Shown: positions 16,661 through 22,815 of the stretch, in pieces | How the letters are laid out: each line of letters opens with the position of its first letter | Position numbering within the stretch: position 1 is the first letter of the stretch | Assembly: GCA_047626155.1 (NCBI GenBank) | Contig: JBLHRR010000086.1 | Coordinates: 1-22,815 of the forward strand | Source of the DNA: CALGLS01 sp047626155 | Lineage (GTDB): Bacteria > Bacteroidota > Bacteroidia > Chitinophagales > Saprospiraceae | Direction of reading: 5' to 3' | DNA length: 22,815 nucleotides | Made by a program: the position numbers and the translations under genes | Notes under the pieces: model-generated | The model's database searches: none | The model's input: the letters and a program-made list of their open reading frames with translations, nothing else | Told to the model about the DNA's origin: nothing

Positions 16661-16697
16661 AAAAAGCGGTCTCTGTACCTGATTGTACAAAGACCGC
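16661..16697 (-). terminator. Intrinsic terminator of the sigma-factor operon
   Basis: Arms 16666-16678 (GCGGTCTCTGTAC) and 16685-16697 (GTACAAAGACCGC) pair over 13 bp with one mismatch and a 6-base loop. On the minus strand the stem is followed directly by five T (16661-16665). It lies 36 bp past the stop of the Spy-like gene and upstream of the transporter start, ending the leftward operon. Confidence 0.82.
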
Positions 16698-16732
16698 CTG
16701 ATGGGCAAATTTAAAAAATCTACCACAAATAA

Positions 16733-17179
16733 TCACTGATTACTTTTTCTTCTTTCCTTTTTCTTTCGGCGCTTAATTTCTTCTACTACTTTCTTCCGGA
16801 ATTCTTTCTCTGCTCGATCAAGTGCTACTAATTTTTGAGATGGAATTACTTTTTTCATTCGATCATAATAAGTACGCTTTAGTTTCAACTGCTTTTCCTG
16901 AAGTTCAAAAGAAGCATCTACCATTGCATCCGCTTCTACGACGCTCAGCTCAGCTCCCTTCTTTTCTTTTCTATAATCCTTTCGTAATGTCCTACGCTCT
17001 TTTTCATACTCATTATAGATCGGCCAGAATTTTTCAGCTTCTTGTGGCGTGAGTTGTAGCTTTTCTGTTAGAAAAGCAATACGTAACGAACGGATTCGCT
17101 CTTCTTTTTTAGAATCCTGGGCTGACAAAGAAGTAACCAGAAAAAGGCACAGGATTAAAATTGATGTTAATGACTTCAT
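16733..17179 (-). CDS. Spy/CpxP-like periplasmic protein (LTxxQ-type)
   Basis: A 148-residue exported protein: signal peptide 1-20 (ending SLSA before QD), then a highly charged helical body. LQLTPQEAEKFWPIYNEY (41-58) is the LTxxQ-type helix opening seen in Bacteroidota Spy-like proteins, a second related hairpin begins near VIPSQKLVALDRAE (111-124), and the C-terminus is strongly basic (EIKRRKKKERRKS). Spy/CpxP proteins act as periplasmic chaperones or stress sensors. Here the gene is third after an ECF sigma factor and a one-TM protein, a common arrangement in the phylum, so a role in envelope-stress feedback is likely (inference). The gap to the upstream gene is 115 bp, longer than the other gap in the operon, but no separate promoter was recognised there. 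Confidence 0.83.
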   Translation of the reverse strand: MKSLTSILILCLFLVTSLSAQDSKKEERIRSLRIAFLTEKLQLTPQEAEKFWPIYNEYEKERRTLRKDYRKEKKGAELSVVEADAMVDASFELQEKQLKLKRTYYDRMKKVIPSQKLVALDRAEKEFRKKVVEEIKRRKKKERRKSNQ

Positions 17180-17294
17180 TGTTGTATTATTTAATTGCTA
17201 AAATATAGATCTGTTCTAATGGGCTTGTATCAAAGTATTACAGCGGACTGCTTCCTCTATTTTAGAGTTTTAGCGTTTTAGAAAAAGTGAATTT

Positions 17295-17795
17295 TTATAA
17301 CAACAGTTCTTCTAGATCCTTCAAACCTCCTCTCTCTTTAAAGAAAATGTCTAACTCCTCATCGCCAATGTTTTCGGGAATGAAAGACATATCAGCGGCC
17401 AATTCATCTAACAGTTCGTCTTCAAAATCCAGAATATTGTCAGATAGATAAGAATCGAACTCTGCGTCTGTTAAAGAAGCGAAAGTAAGGTTGGCTTCTT
17501 CATTGGTGGTACCAGGCCCAAACTGTTGGATACCGATTAGCAATAAAACTACTGCGGCCATCCCCATTGCATATCGCGGCTGAAAAGTATTTTGTAATGC
17601 GGTGCCTAGCGTTGTGAGCCAAGAAATATTTTTTTCCTTAGTTGTCTCTTCCTCCATTCTCATTCGATGAATCACCTCTTCGCCTAAACGATCGAAGTAT
17701 CTTGGTGGCACTTCATAACCTTCCCGTTTTTCCATACGAAGTAGATCAGGTGCAAACTCTTTTAATTCGTCTTTGCGATTTTGTGAATCACTCAT
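17295..17795 (-). CDS. Putative anti-sigma factor, single TM segment
   Basis: A 166-residue protein with a cytoplasmic N-terminal part (1-74) containing YEVPPRYFDRLGEEVIHRM (27-45), a motif frequent in Bacteroidota proteins encoded right after ECF sigma genes. One TM segment follows (about 75-91, AMGMAAVVLLLIGIQQF), then a very acidic outer part rich in Asp, Glu and Leu (SDNILDFEDELLDELAADM; EELDIFFKERG). It starts 22 bp behind the sigma gene. Topology and position suggest that it holds the sigma factor at the membrane, as anti-sigma factors do, but I see no classical zinc HxxxCxxC anti-sigma motif, so the assignment rests on context. Confidence 0.68.
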   Translation of the reverse strand: MSDSQNRKDELKEFAPDLLRMEKREGYEVPPRYFDRLGEEVIHRMRMEEETTKEKNISWLTTLGTALQNTFQPRYAMGMAAVVLLLIGIQQFGPGTTNEEANLTFASLTDAEFDSYLSDNILDFEDELLDELAADMSFIPENIGDEELDIFFKERGGLKDLEELLL

Positions 17796-17817
17796 TTTAT
17801 AATAATTTTATGTTCTT

Positions 17818-18384
17818 TTATTCTGATTGTTCTTTTAAGTAAGCCTGTACCTTTTTCAAGGCATGGTGAAAAGATGCTTTTAAAGCGCCCACCGATGTAT
17901 CTAAAACGTCTGACATTTCTTTATAACTCATTTCGTCGAAATAACGGAGGTTGAAAACCTTCTTCTGCTTTTCCGGCAACTGCTCCAGGGCTTCTTGTAA
18001 CAATAGTATTGCATGGTCGCCATCAAAGTATGGATCTGATTTTAAAGTGTTTATCCTACCCGACTCCTCGTTATCTAGACTCTCTGTTTGTTTCTTCTTT
18101 CTCTTATTTAAAAAAGTAATCGCTTCATTCGTCGCTATTCGATACAACCAAGTATATAGTTGCGACTTCCCTTCAAAACGTTTGATACTTTTAAACACTT
18201 TTATAAAGGTGTTTTGAATAACATCATTAGCATCATCATGCTCTGTTACCATTCGTCGAATATGCCAATATAAGCGTTCCTGATACTTCTGCATCAGCAT
18301 TCGGAACCCCTTCTCAGCACTTTGATCTGTCTGAAGAAGTGATAATATCTCTTGATCTGTTATGTCTTTCGCTGATGCTTGCAA
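17818..18384 (-). CDS. RNA polymerase ECF-type sigma factor
   Basis: A 188-residue sigma-70 family protein with region 2 (about 27-97: LYWHIRRMVTEHDDANDVIQ, then FIKVFKSIKRFEGKSQLYTW) and region 4 (about 127-183: LPEKQKKVFNLRYFDEMSY, then SYKEMSDVLDTSVGALKASF). There is no region 1 or 3, as expected for group IV (ECF). The start is a TTG at 18384-18382: an in-frame TAA lies two codons upstream and the first internal Met is at residue 29, inside region 2, so no ATG can serve. The downstream genes encode a putative anti-sigma membrane protein and a Spy-like periplasmic protein, pointing to an envelope-responsive regulon (inference). Confidence 0.9.
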   Translation of the reverse strand: MQASAKDITDQEILSLLQTDQSAEKGFRMLMQKYQERLYWHIRRMVTEHDDANDVIQNTFIKVFKSIKRFEGKSQLYTWLYRIATNEAITFLNKRKKKQTESLDNEESGRINTLKSDPYFDGDHAILLLQEALEQLPEKQKKVFNLRYFDEMSYKEMSDVLDTSVGALKASFHHALKKVQAYLKEQSE

Positions 18385-18487
18385 ATTTTACTTTTTATCA
18401 GATTCATTAATAAGACCTAGCTATAGGGCATAGGTTTAATCCATTTCTAAATTTTTTATGATTCTTTGGCGAACTCCGTATTCTTTA

Positions 18488-19345
18488 TTATTCCTTCATA
18501 GGTTTAAAAGGCATATGATTTGGTCTTTGCAACCAGTTCTTCTTTGGCCATTCGCAAGCTAAGTCGGCCAAATGTAAGACAAAGGCATGTCTTGAGCGGT
18601 CAGATTTATTTAAAGTACTGCCATGAACTACAGATCCGTGAAGCAATACCAGCGCTCCTTTTTTTACTTCCAATGGTATCATCTTTTCTTCGTCCCAAGC
18701 CACTTTGTCGCTTCCTATTGGAATCAACTCCGTTCCATTGTCTTTTCCTGTGCGAACAAAGAGGTTTTGTAGTGGTAAATGATGTGAACCAGGAATAGCC
18801 AGTAAGCAACCATTATTTTGATCGGCATCTTCTAATGCCATCCAGGCCCCTAGGCAGGAAAGTGGTTTGGTGTTGATAAAGGTTGAGTCAGTATGTGGAT
18901 TTACCTGTCCTCCGATTTGAGGTTGCTTGAAGATGTACTGACTTTGAACAATTGCTGGCTTCTGCTGCCCTACCGCTTTTGCGAAAGTGCAGAGCGACTC
19001 TTTGTAGGAAATTTGTTGCCAAACAGGAATCAAGTCATGCATAGCATGGCCGATCTTATTGATCGCCAAATGTTTGTCTCTTGTTAGTTGTCCGCTTTCA
19101 TCCATAGCCGCAGGTTCGAAAAAACAGCTGACCTGATATCCGCTTTCTAGGAAATATCGATCCGTATGCTGGCTTTGATCTTCTGTTGTAAAAACAGAAA
19201 TGGAATTCATATCAAAATCGTCTACAATCTGGTGGGCAGAATCTCTTAATGCGCTGACTTCTTCATCAGATAGGAAGTCTTCAATAATAAGATATCCGTT
19301 TTCCTTGTAGAATGCGATATTTTCCGGATTTCTCAGCTGACTCAT
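18488..19345 (-). CDS. Phytanoyl-CoA dioxygenase (PhyH)-family Fe(II)/2-oxoglutarate oxygenase
   Basis: A 285-residue cytoplasmic protein of the PhyH superfamily. The metal facial triad is visible: His151 and Asp153 in NPHTDSTF, and the distal His241 in LLHGSVVHGSTLNKS. Arg252 in SDRSRHAF is placed to bind 2-oxoglutarate. The N-terminal FYKENGYLIIEDFLSDEEV and central GAWMALEDADQNNGCL and IPGSHH blocks are typical, and the overall pattern resembles the PHYHD1 group more than ectoine or halogenase relatives. It probably hydroxylates a small or CoA-linked substrate that cannot be named. It is followed 100 bp later by the sigma gene on the same strand, but that gap and the different function argue against an operon. 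Confidence 0.85.
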   Translation of the reverse strand: MSQLRNPENIAFYKENGYLIIEDFLSDEEVSALRDSAHQIVDDFDMNSISVFTTEDQSQHTDRYFLESGYQVSCFFEPAAMDESGQLTRDKHLAINKIGHAMHDLIPVWQQISYKESLCTFAKAVGQQKPAIVQSQYIFKQPQIGGQVNPHTDSTFINTKPLSCLGAWMALEDADQNNGCLLAIPGSHHLPLQNLFVRTGKDNGTELIPIGSDKVAWDEEKMIPLEVKKGALVLLHGSVVHGSTLNKSDRSRHAFVLHLADLACEWPKKNWLQRPNHMPFKPMKE

Positions 19346-19460
19346 ATTAGTCTATTTTCTGGTGTAATGTTTGAATTATTATCTTTGCCTTAAAGGACTC
19401 CTAAAGGTAGTTATATATAGAATATGACTCGCCTATAAATGATCCTACTTTGATTCAATT

Positions 19461-19494
19461 TTGCGCTCACGTATAAGAAGCACAGCTATCTTTA
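19461..19494 (+). promoter_or_regulatory. Possible promoter of the SPOR-like protein gene
   Basis: TTG (19461-19463) is followed after 23 bases by TATCTTTA (19487-19494), a one-mismatch version of the -7 element TAnnTTTG. Transcription would begin near 19500, about 70 bases before ATG 19569. Spacing is at the long end of the range known for Bacteroidota. Confidence 0.33.
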
Positions 19495-19568
19495 CGTTGA
19501 TACAGAAAACAATACCTAGCAACGACAAAAAATTAACCCGTTGATTTTTCGTCAAATACCAATTACAT

Positions 19569-21491
19569 ATGAGACAAATGTTATCCTTATTATTGGCCAG
19601 CCTCCTTTCTTTTAGCTTGTTTGCCAATACAAACACAACTGCCGACGACTACACTTTCACCATTCATATTGGTGCCTTCGTCAAGGCCAATCCTTCCGAT
19701 TTTGAAGAAATCAAACCCTATGGTTTTATGTATGCGCAACGCATCAGTAATCTGCTTCAGGTTTACATGGGCGATTACCCTACTGAAGGGCAAGCAGTGA
19801 CGGTTCTGAATAAAGTAAAAAAACACAACTACCCCGATGCCTTTATTACTCGTCGTGATTTGAGAAAAGGCAAAAATACGACTGTTGTTCAACTAACCAC
19901 CAAACAAGTCGGAGAAACCATCAACTGGCAATATTATGCTACTGCTGGGAAATTATTTGTTTTACTGGAAGGCAATACTGTTAAAATTTTGACCGGTCCA
20001 TTTACCAGCCTTTCGGAAAGCAATAACTACGTTAGCAACGTTAAGTCACTTGGATTTAATGGTGCTTTTACAAAAAAGGTGAATGGCATCTTACTTCACC
20101 CAATCACAGACTTTGAGGCAGGAGAAATTTTAAATTATAACAATACTTCTGCGTTAGCCACTATTTCTGTTCCTAAAGCAGAAACCCTTACAGAAAAAGG
20201 AGCGACTCCCTCCAGTAGTTTATTCGTACTTCCTCCAAAACAAGAAAAGAAAGTTGTTAAAGCAACTGCTCCAAAAGCAGATGTTTTAACAACCAAAGAG
20301 GCAATCATTTCTGAAAACTATAATCTTGTTGAAAAACGATTGAAACCAAAACCGGACCTTAGACCAAAGTCTAAACCGGTAATCAAAAAAGCGCCTGTTA
20401 AAAAAGCTATTCCAAAAGAAAAAACTACACCTACACCGACCGTAGTGAAGAAAACACCAAAGGTCAAGACCGTAATAAAGCCTGTTGTTGTTAAAATTCC
20501 AGTTCCTAAAACTCGTGCAAAAGTCAAAAGAAATTCTGCTTATAACCTGCAAATGATTATGAAACAAGAAGGCGTTTATAACAATAGTCTTGATGGGTAT
20601 TATGGTTCGGGTACTAAGAAAGGATGGGAAGCGGTTCAACAATCAAATGCACAATTAAGAAAATACATTATCCTCGCTGGTTTGGAAGAGGAAATGACCG
20701 AAAAGTCTGCAGCACATATTTTACAACATTATGTAAACACGCTTGATAAAAATCCGGAAAAATCAATTAATGCCTTTAAGAACAGTAAGGAAGCCGTAGC
20801 TAAAGCCTATCAGGCCTATGCTATTTTTGCGCAGAATGGTGCAGACAAAAAAGTGAATGACTTAATGAATGCTGCCGTTAAGCAAGCTTTTTCTAATAAA
20901 AAATTGGAAAACAAACCGCCTTTTGATTATAGCGTAACCTACGATTATAAGAATATTAATCAATTGATTCTACATCTTCGCTACATCCAGGGCGCTGCTA
21001 CGGAACAAGTCGCTGCACCAGCTTGGTTATTTTTAGAACATCCAAAAGCTGCACAGGCCGCTTTCGAACCTTATGCTGAATTTATTGATGATAGCTATCC
21101 AATTGAAGATGCCATGAGGCTATTTGACTGGTCTGAATTCAAATTGTTAGAAACCATTCTAAATGATTTGAATACCAATACGGAGGCAAAAGCAGACCAA
21201 GCAAATCAGTACTTGCGTTCCCGCTTATTATTAATGCCTAAAGGGTTATCACAAGATGCACACGTTATCATCACACAATGGAATAAAAACCTTTGGACCA
21301 AGATGGATGAATGGGGGGCAAAAGATGGTTTGCATGGTAAATTATTGACGCCTTTAAAATTGAGTTATTTCCAGACCCTCGTTCGTTTGGAAGACTATTA
21401 TATGGACAAGGGCTTTGATTCACGAACCGCTACAGCGCTTGGTTTGAAGGTGATGAAAACTTTTGTAGAGGCGCCTTTGAGTCAGTATTAA
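19569..21491 (+). CDS. Secreted SPOR-like / peptidoglycan-binding-like protein with uncharacterised C-terminal domain
   Basis: A 640-residue exported protein. A signal peptide (1-20) precedes two SPOR-like segments: residues 28-98 (FTIHIGAFVKA ... VYMGDYPTEGQAVTVLNKVK) and 119-180 (WQYYATAGKLF ... ILTGPFTSLSESNNYVSNVK). SPOR domains bind denuded glycan strands, but the match is by pattern only. Residues about 220-322 are a Lys/Pro/Thr-rich linker (KPDLRPKSKPVIKKAPVK) of the kind that spans or binds the cell wall. Residues 324-366 (YNLQMIMKQEGVYNNSLDGYYGSGTKKG) resemble a PG-binding-type repeat. The last 270 residues are predicted mainly helical and match no family I recognise. The gene is monocistronic: a terminator follows within 80 bp. 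A role at the cell wall is inferred. Confidence 0.72.
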   Translation: MRQMLSLLLASLLSFSLFANTNTTADDYTFTIHIGAFVKANPSDFEEIKPYGFMYAQRISNLLQVYMGDYPTEGQAVTVLNKVKKHNYPDAFITRRDLRKGKNTTVVQLTTKQVGETINWQYYATAGKLFVLLEGNTVKILTGPFTSLSESNNYVSNVKSLGFNGAFTKKVNGILLHPITDFEAGEILNYNNTSALATISVPKAETLTEKGATPSSSLFVLPPKQEKKVVKATAPKADVLTTKEAIISENYNLVEKRLKPKPDLRPKSKPVIKKAPVKKAIPKEKTTPTPTVVKKTPKVKTVIKPVVVKIPVPKTRAKVKRNSAYNLQMIMKQEGVYNNSLDGYYGSGTKKGWEAVQQSNAQLRKYIILAGLEEEMTEKSAAHILQHYVNTLDKNPEKSINAFKNSKEAVAKAYQAYAIFAQNGADKKVNDLMNAAVKQAFSNKKLENKPPFDYSVTYDYKNINQLILHLRYIQGAATEQVAAPAWLFLEHPKAAQAAFEPYAEFIDDSYPIEDAMRLFDWSEFKLLETILNDLNTNTEAKADQANQYLRSRLLLMPKGLSQDAHVIITQWNKNLWTKMDEWGAKDGLHGKLLTPLKLSYFQTLVRLEDYYMDKGFDSRTATALGLKVMKTFVEAPLSQY

Positions 21492-21524
21492 ATTCCGTCA
21501 ATCTGCTCTAGATAGAAGTGTTTT

Positions 21525-21570
21525 CAAAAAAAAGAGTCCGAATCTTCAAAGCGAAGGTTCGGACTTTTTT
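21525..21570. terminator. Intrinsic terminator after the SPOR-like gene
   Basis: Arms 21535-21547 (AGTCCGAATCTTC) and 21553-21565 (GAAGGTTCGGACT) form a 13-bp stem with one G-T wobble and a 5-base loop, followed by TTTTTT (21565-21570). Runs of A on the left side (21526-21533) make it usable from the other strand as well, where it would follow the gene remnant at 21602-21688. Confidence 0.85.
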
Positions 21571-21601
21571 GTACCCTTTTTATTCTATAAGTAGATTAAG
21601 C

Positions 21602-21688
21602 TTAGTACTTTTTAACCAAATCATGAATGGCCTGTGGATACTTCTGATCAAAGTTTTTCCGATCAGTAACATACTGTTGTTGTGCTTG
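21602..21688 (-). pseudogene. Possible C-terminal remnant of a lost gene
   Basis: On the minus strand, 28 codons bounded upstream by TAG (21691-21689) and ending in TAA (21604-21602) read QAQQQYVTDRKNF ... YPQAIHDLVKKY, which has the composition of an amphipathic C-terminal helix rather than random AT-rich translation. It ends about 30 bp before a hairpin that could terminate leftward transcripts. The parent gene is not identifiable, and chance cannot be excluded at this length. The rest of the 357-bp gap between 21491 and 21849 holds only the terminator and the dapD promoter. Confidence 0.35.
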
Positions 21689-21789
21689 CTAGAGAAGACA
21701 GGATCTTAAAAGGGAGGGTGTAATGAGTTTTATAAACTAGCGTTTCCTGGATGTTAAGTAATCAGCCTGCCAAAAAATAACTTCCTAAG

Positions 21790-21822
21790 TTGTACTAATC
21801 CTAATTTCTTTTCAGACATTTG
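21790..21822 (+). promoter_or_regulatory. Probable dapD promoter
   Basis: TTG at 21790-21792 and GACATTTG at 21815-21822 (one mismatch to TAnnTTTG) are 22 bases apart, within the usual Bacteroidota spacing. The implied start near 21829 leaves a leader of about 20 bases before ATG 21849. Confidence 0.45.
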
Positions 21823-21848
21823 TAGCCGATATTTCTGGCAATATTGCC

Positions 21849-22694
21849 ATGGACCAATCTATGCGAAAAACGATGAAAGATCTTCAAAAAAATATTGAAG
21901 CCTGTTGGGATGACAGAGCCCTTTTGGAAAAGAAAAAATATCAGAAAAGTATTCGAAAGGTAATTAACCTTCTGGACAAAGGTATTCTGAGAGTTGCGGA
22001 GCCAACAAAGAAAAAAAGTAAGTGGAAGGTAAATGAATGGATTAAGAAAGCTGTTTTACTTTATTTTCCTATTCAAAAAATGAAAACTATTGATGTAGGA
22101 CCTTTTGAGTTTCATGATAAAATTCCGCTAAAGAAAAACTACGCTGCTAAAGGTGTTCGAGTGGTTCCTCATGCCATTGCACGAAAAGGCGCTTTCCTTG
22201 AAAAGGGAGTAATCATGATGCCTTCTTATGTTAATATTGGCGCTTGGGTTGGGAGCGGTACGATGGTGGATACATGGGCTACTGTTGGTTCTTGCGCCCA
22301 AATTGGCCGTAATGTACATCTTAGTGGTGGAGTAGGAATCGGAGGCGTTTTGGAACCTTTGCAAGCCACACCTACTATTATTGAAGACAACTGCTTTATT
22401 GGCTCTCGATGTATTGTAGTGGAAGGGGTTCATATCGAAGAAGAGGTGGTGCTTGGTGCTGGGGTCGTATTGACGCAATCAACCCATATCGTTGATGTAA
22501 CCGGTAAAAAACCAGTTGTTTTGAAGGGTCGGGTACCTGCACGTTCTGTAGTTATTCCGGGTAGTTATACTAAGTCCTTTCCTGCTGGAAATTATCAAGT
22601 GAATTGCGCGCTTATTATTGGACAGCGAAAGGAAAGTACCGATAAGAAGGTGTCTTTAAATGAGGTGCTACGAGATTTCAATATTTCTGTTTAA
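21849..22694 (+). CDS. dapD: 2,3,4,5-tetrahydropyridine-2,6-dicarboxylate N-succinyltransferase
   Basis: A 281-residue cytoplasmic enzyme that transfers succinyl from succinyl-CoA to tetrahydrodipicolinate in the succinylase branch of diaminopimelate/lysine synthesis, feeding peptidoglycan. An N-terminal helical domain (about 9-100) is followed by a left-handed beta-helix of hexapeptide repeats (about 103-240) containing the family signature GTMVDTWATVGSCAQIG (137-153, with the conserved Asp141) and LSGGVGIGGVLEPLQA (158-173), then EDNCFIGSRCIVVEGV. The C-terminal AGNYQVNCALIIGQR-type strand closes the protein. Length and motifs match DapD well. ATGs at residues 1, 5 and 9 are all possible; the last (MKDLQKNIEACWDD) gives the shortest family-like start. 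No other lysine-pathway gene is in the window. Confidence 0.93.
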   Translation: MDQSMRKTMKDLQKNIEACWDDRALLEKKKYQKSIRKVINLLDKGILRVAEPTKKKSKWKVNEWIKKAVLLYFPIQKMKTIDVGPFEFHDKIPLKKNYAAKGVRVVPHAIARKGAFLEKGVIMMPSYVNIGAWVGSGTMVDTWATVGSCAQIGRNVHLSGGVGIGGVLEPLQATPTIIEDNCFIGSRCIVVEGVHIEEEVVLGAGVVLTQSTHIVDVTGKKPVVLKGRVPARSVVIPGSYTKSFPAGNYQVNCALIIGQRKESTDKKVSLNEVLRDFNISV

Positions 22695-22708
22695 TCACTA
22701 TAGTTTAA

Positions 22709-22806
22709 TTGGCTCAAAACATTACAATATTGGCTCAAATCGGCTCAATACTCAATAACGGTATACTTGCTCAAAATTGTATTATTTTGGCTCAAATTGG
22801 CTCATT
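22709..22806. repeat. Cluster of TTGGCTCAAA repeats with about 10-bp phasing
   Basis: Downstream of dapD, TTGGCTCAAA occurs exactly at 22709, 22730 and 22787. Close variants are at 22740 (TCGGCTCAAT), 22767 (TTGCTCAAAA, one G missing) and 22797 (TTGGCTCATT), with a partial CTCAATA at 22751. Most steps are 10, 20 or 21 bp. The cluster may continue past the window's right edge. It is in direct orientation, without CRISPR-like spacers. Function unknown. Confidence 0.7.
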
Positions 22807-22815
22807 TTCTATTTT

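Noticed and set aside
20286..20642. 118-codon minus-strand reading frame opposite the SPOR-like gene
   Set aside because: It is the complement of the Lys/Pro-rich linker (AAA/CCA codons read backwards give Phe/Trp-rich sequence); composition is implausible and the plus-strand gene is convincing.
21518..21709. 63-codon plus-strand reading frame after the SPOR-like gene
   Set aside because: It starts inside the terminator hairpin and its T-run supplies Phe/Leu codons; no start context or protein-like pattern.
22709..22806. TTGGCTCAAA cluster as a CRISPR array
   Set aside because: The repeat is only 10 bases, spacing is irregular down to zero bases, and there are no cas genes.
1..22815. A defence, phage or mobile-element cassette
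   Set aside because: I looked for integrase, transposase, nuclease, methyltransferase, toxin-antitoxin and retron-type genes and for flanking attachment or inverted repeats, and found none; the genes look like ordinary chromosomal ones.

Overview
The window is ordinary-looking chromosomal DNA of a Bacteroidota bacterium, most likely from the Saprospiria (inference). It is AT-rich. Three secreted proteins or remnants end in type IX secretion (T9SS) C-terminal domains with the YPNP signature. Several lipoproteins carry short lipoboxes, Shine-Dalgarno sequences are weak or absent, and a few -7 elements fit the Bacteroidota form TAnnTTTG. There are no rRNAs, tRNAs, CRISPR arrays, transposases or phage genes, and I see no defence island.

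Layout. 1-451: the 3' end of an M28/glutaminyl-cyclase-like peptidase gene. It meets, with overlapping stop codons, a leftward block (448-3510) of two intact T9SS-exported proteins and one decayed paralogue. A 550-bp AT-rich gap follows. 4061-5509: a semialdehyde-type aldehyde dehydrogenase, followed by a degenerate 7-8 bp tandem repeat. 5738-9904: a large GH3 / serine-hydrolase fusion (TTG start) and, 9 bp later, a LolC/E-type permease. 9970-12795: a small conserved unknown, two lipoprotein cyclophilins (one with a PKD domain) and a polyphosphate-glucokinase-like ROK protein, ending in a strong palindromic terminator.

12884-16633, leftward: a lipoprotein resembling M48 metallopeptidases but with HEICY in place of HExxH, a cytoplasmic TPR protein with its own terminator, and an EamA-type transporter. 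16733-18384, leftward: an ECF sigma factor, a one-TM putative anti-sigma protein and a Spy/CpxP-like periplasmic protein, which together look like a small envelope-response operon with a terminator. 18488-19345: a PhyH-type Fe(II)/2-oxoglutarate dioxygenase. 19569-21491: a secreted protein with SPOR-like and peptidoglycan-binding-like segments and a large unassigned C-terminus. 21849-22694: dapD, in lysine/diaminopimelate synthesis. The last 120 bases hold a cluster of TTGGCTCAAA repeats spaced mostly by about 10 or 20 bp.

Much of the content concerns the cell envelope: export, lipoprotein trafficking, periplasmic folding, peptidoglycan precursor synthesis and turnover, and stress sensing. 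The signals least explained by known families are the terminal phased repeat cluster, the degenerate M48-like lipoprotein, the SPOR/PG-binding protein's C-terminal domain, the decayed T9SS paralogue and the heptamer-like repeat after the aldehyde dehydrogenase.
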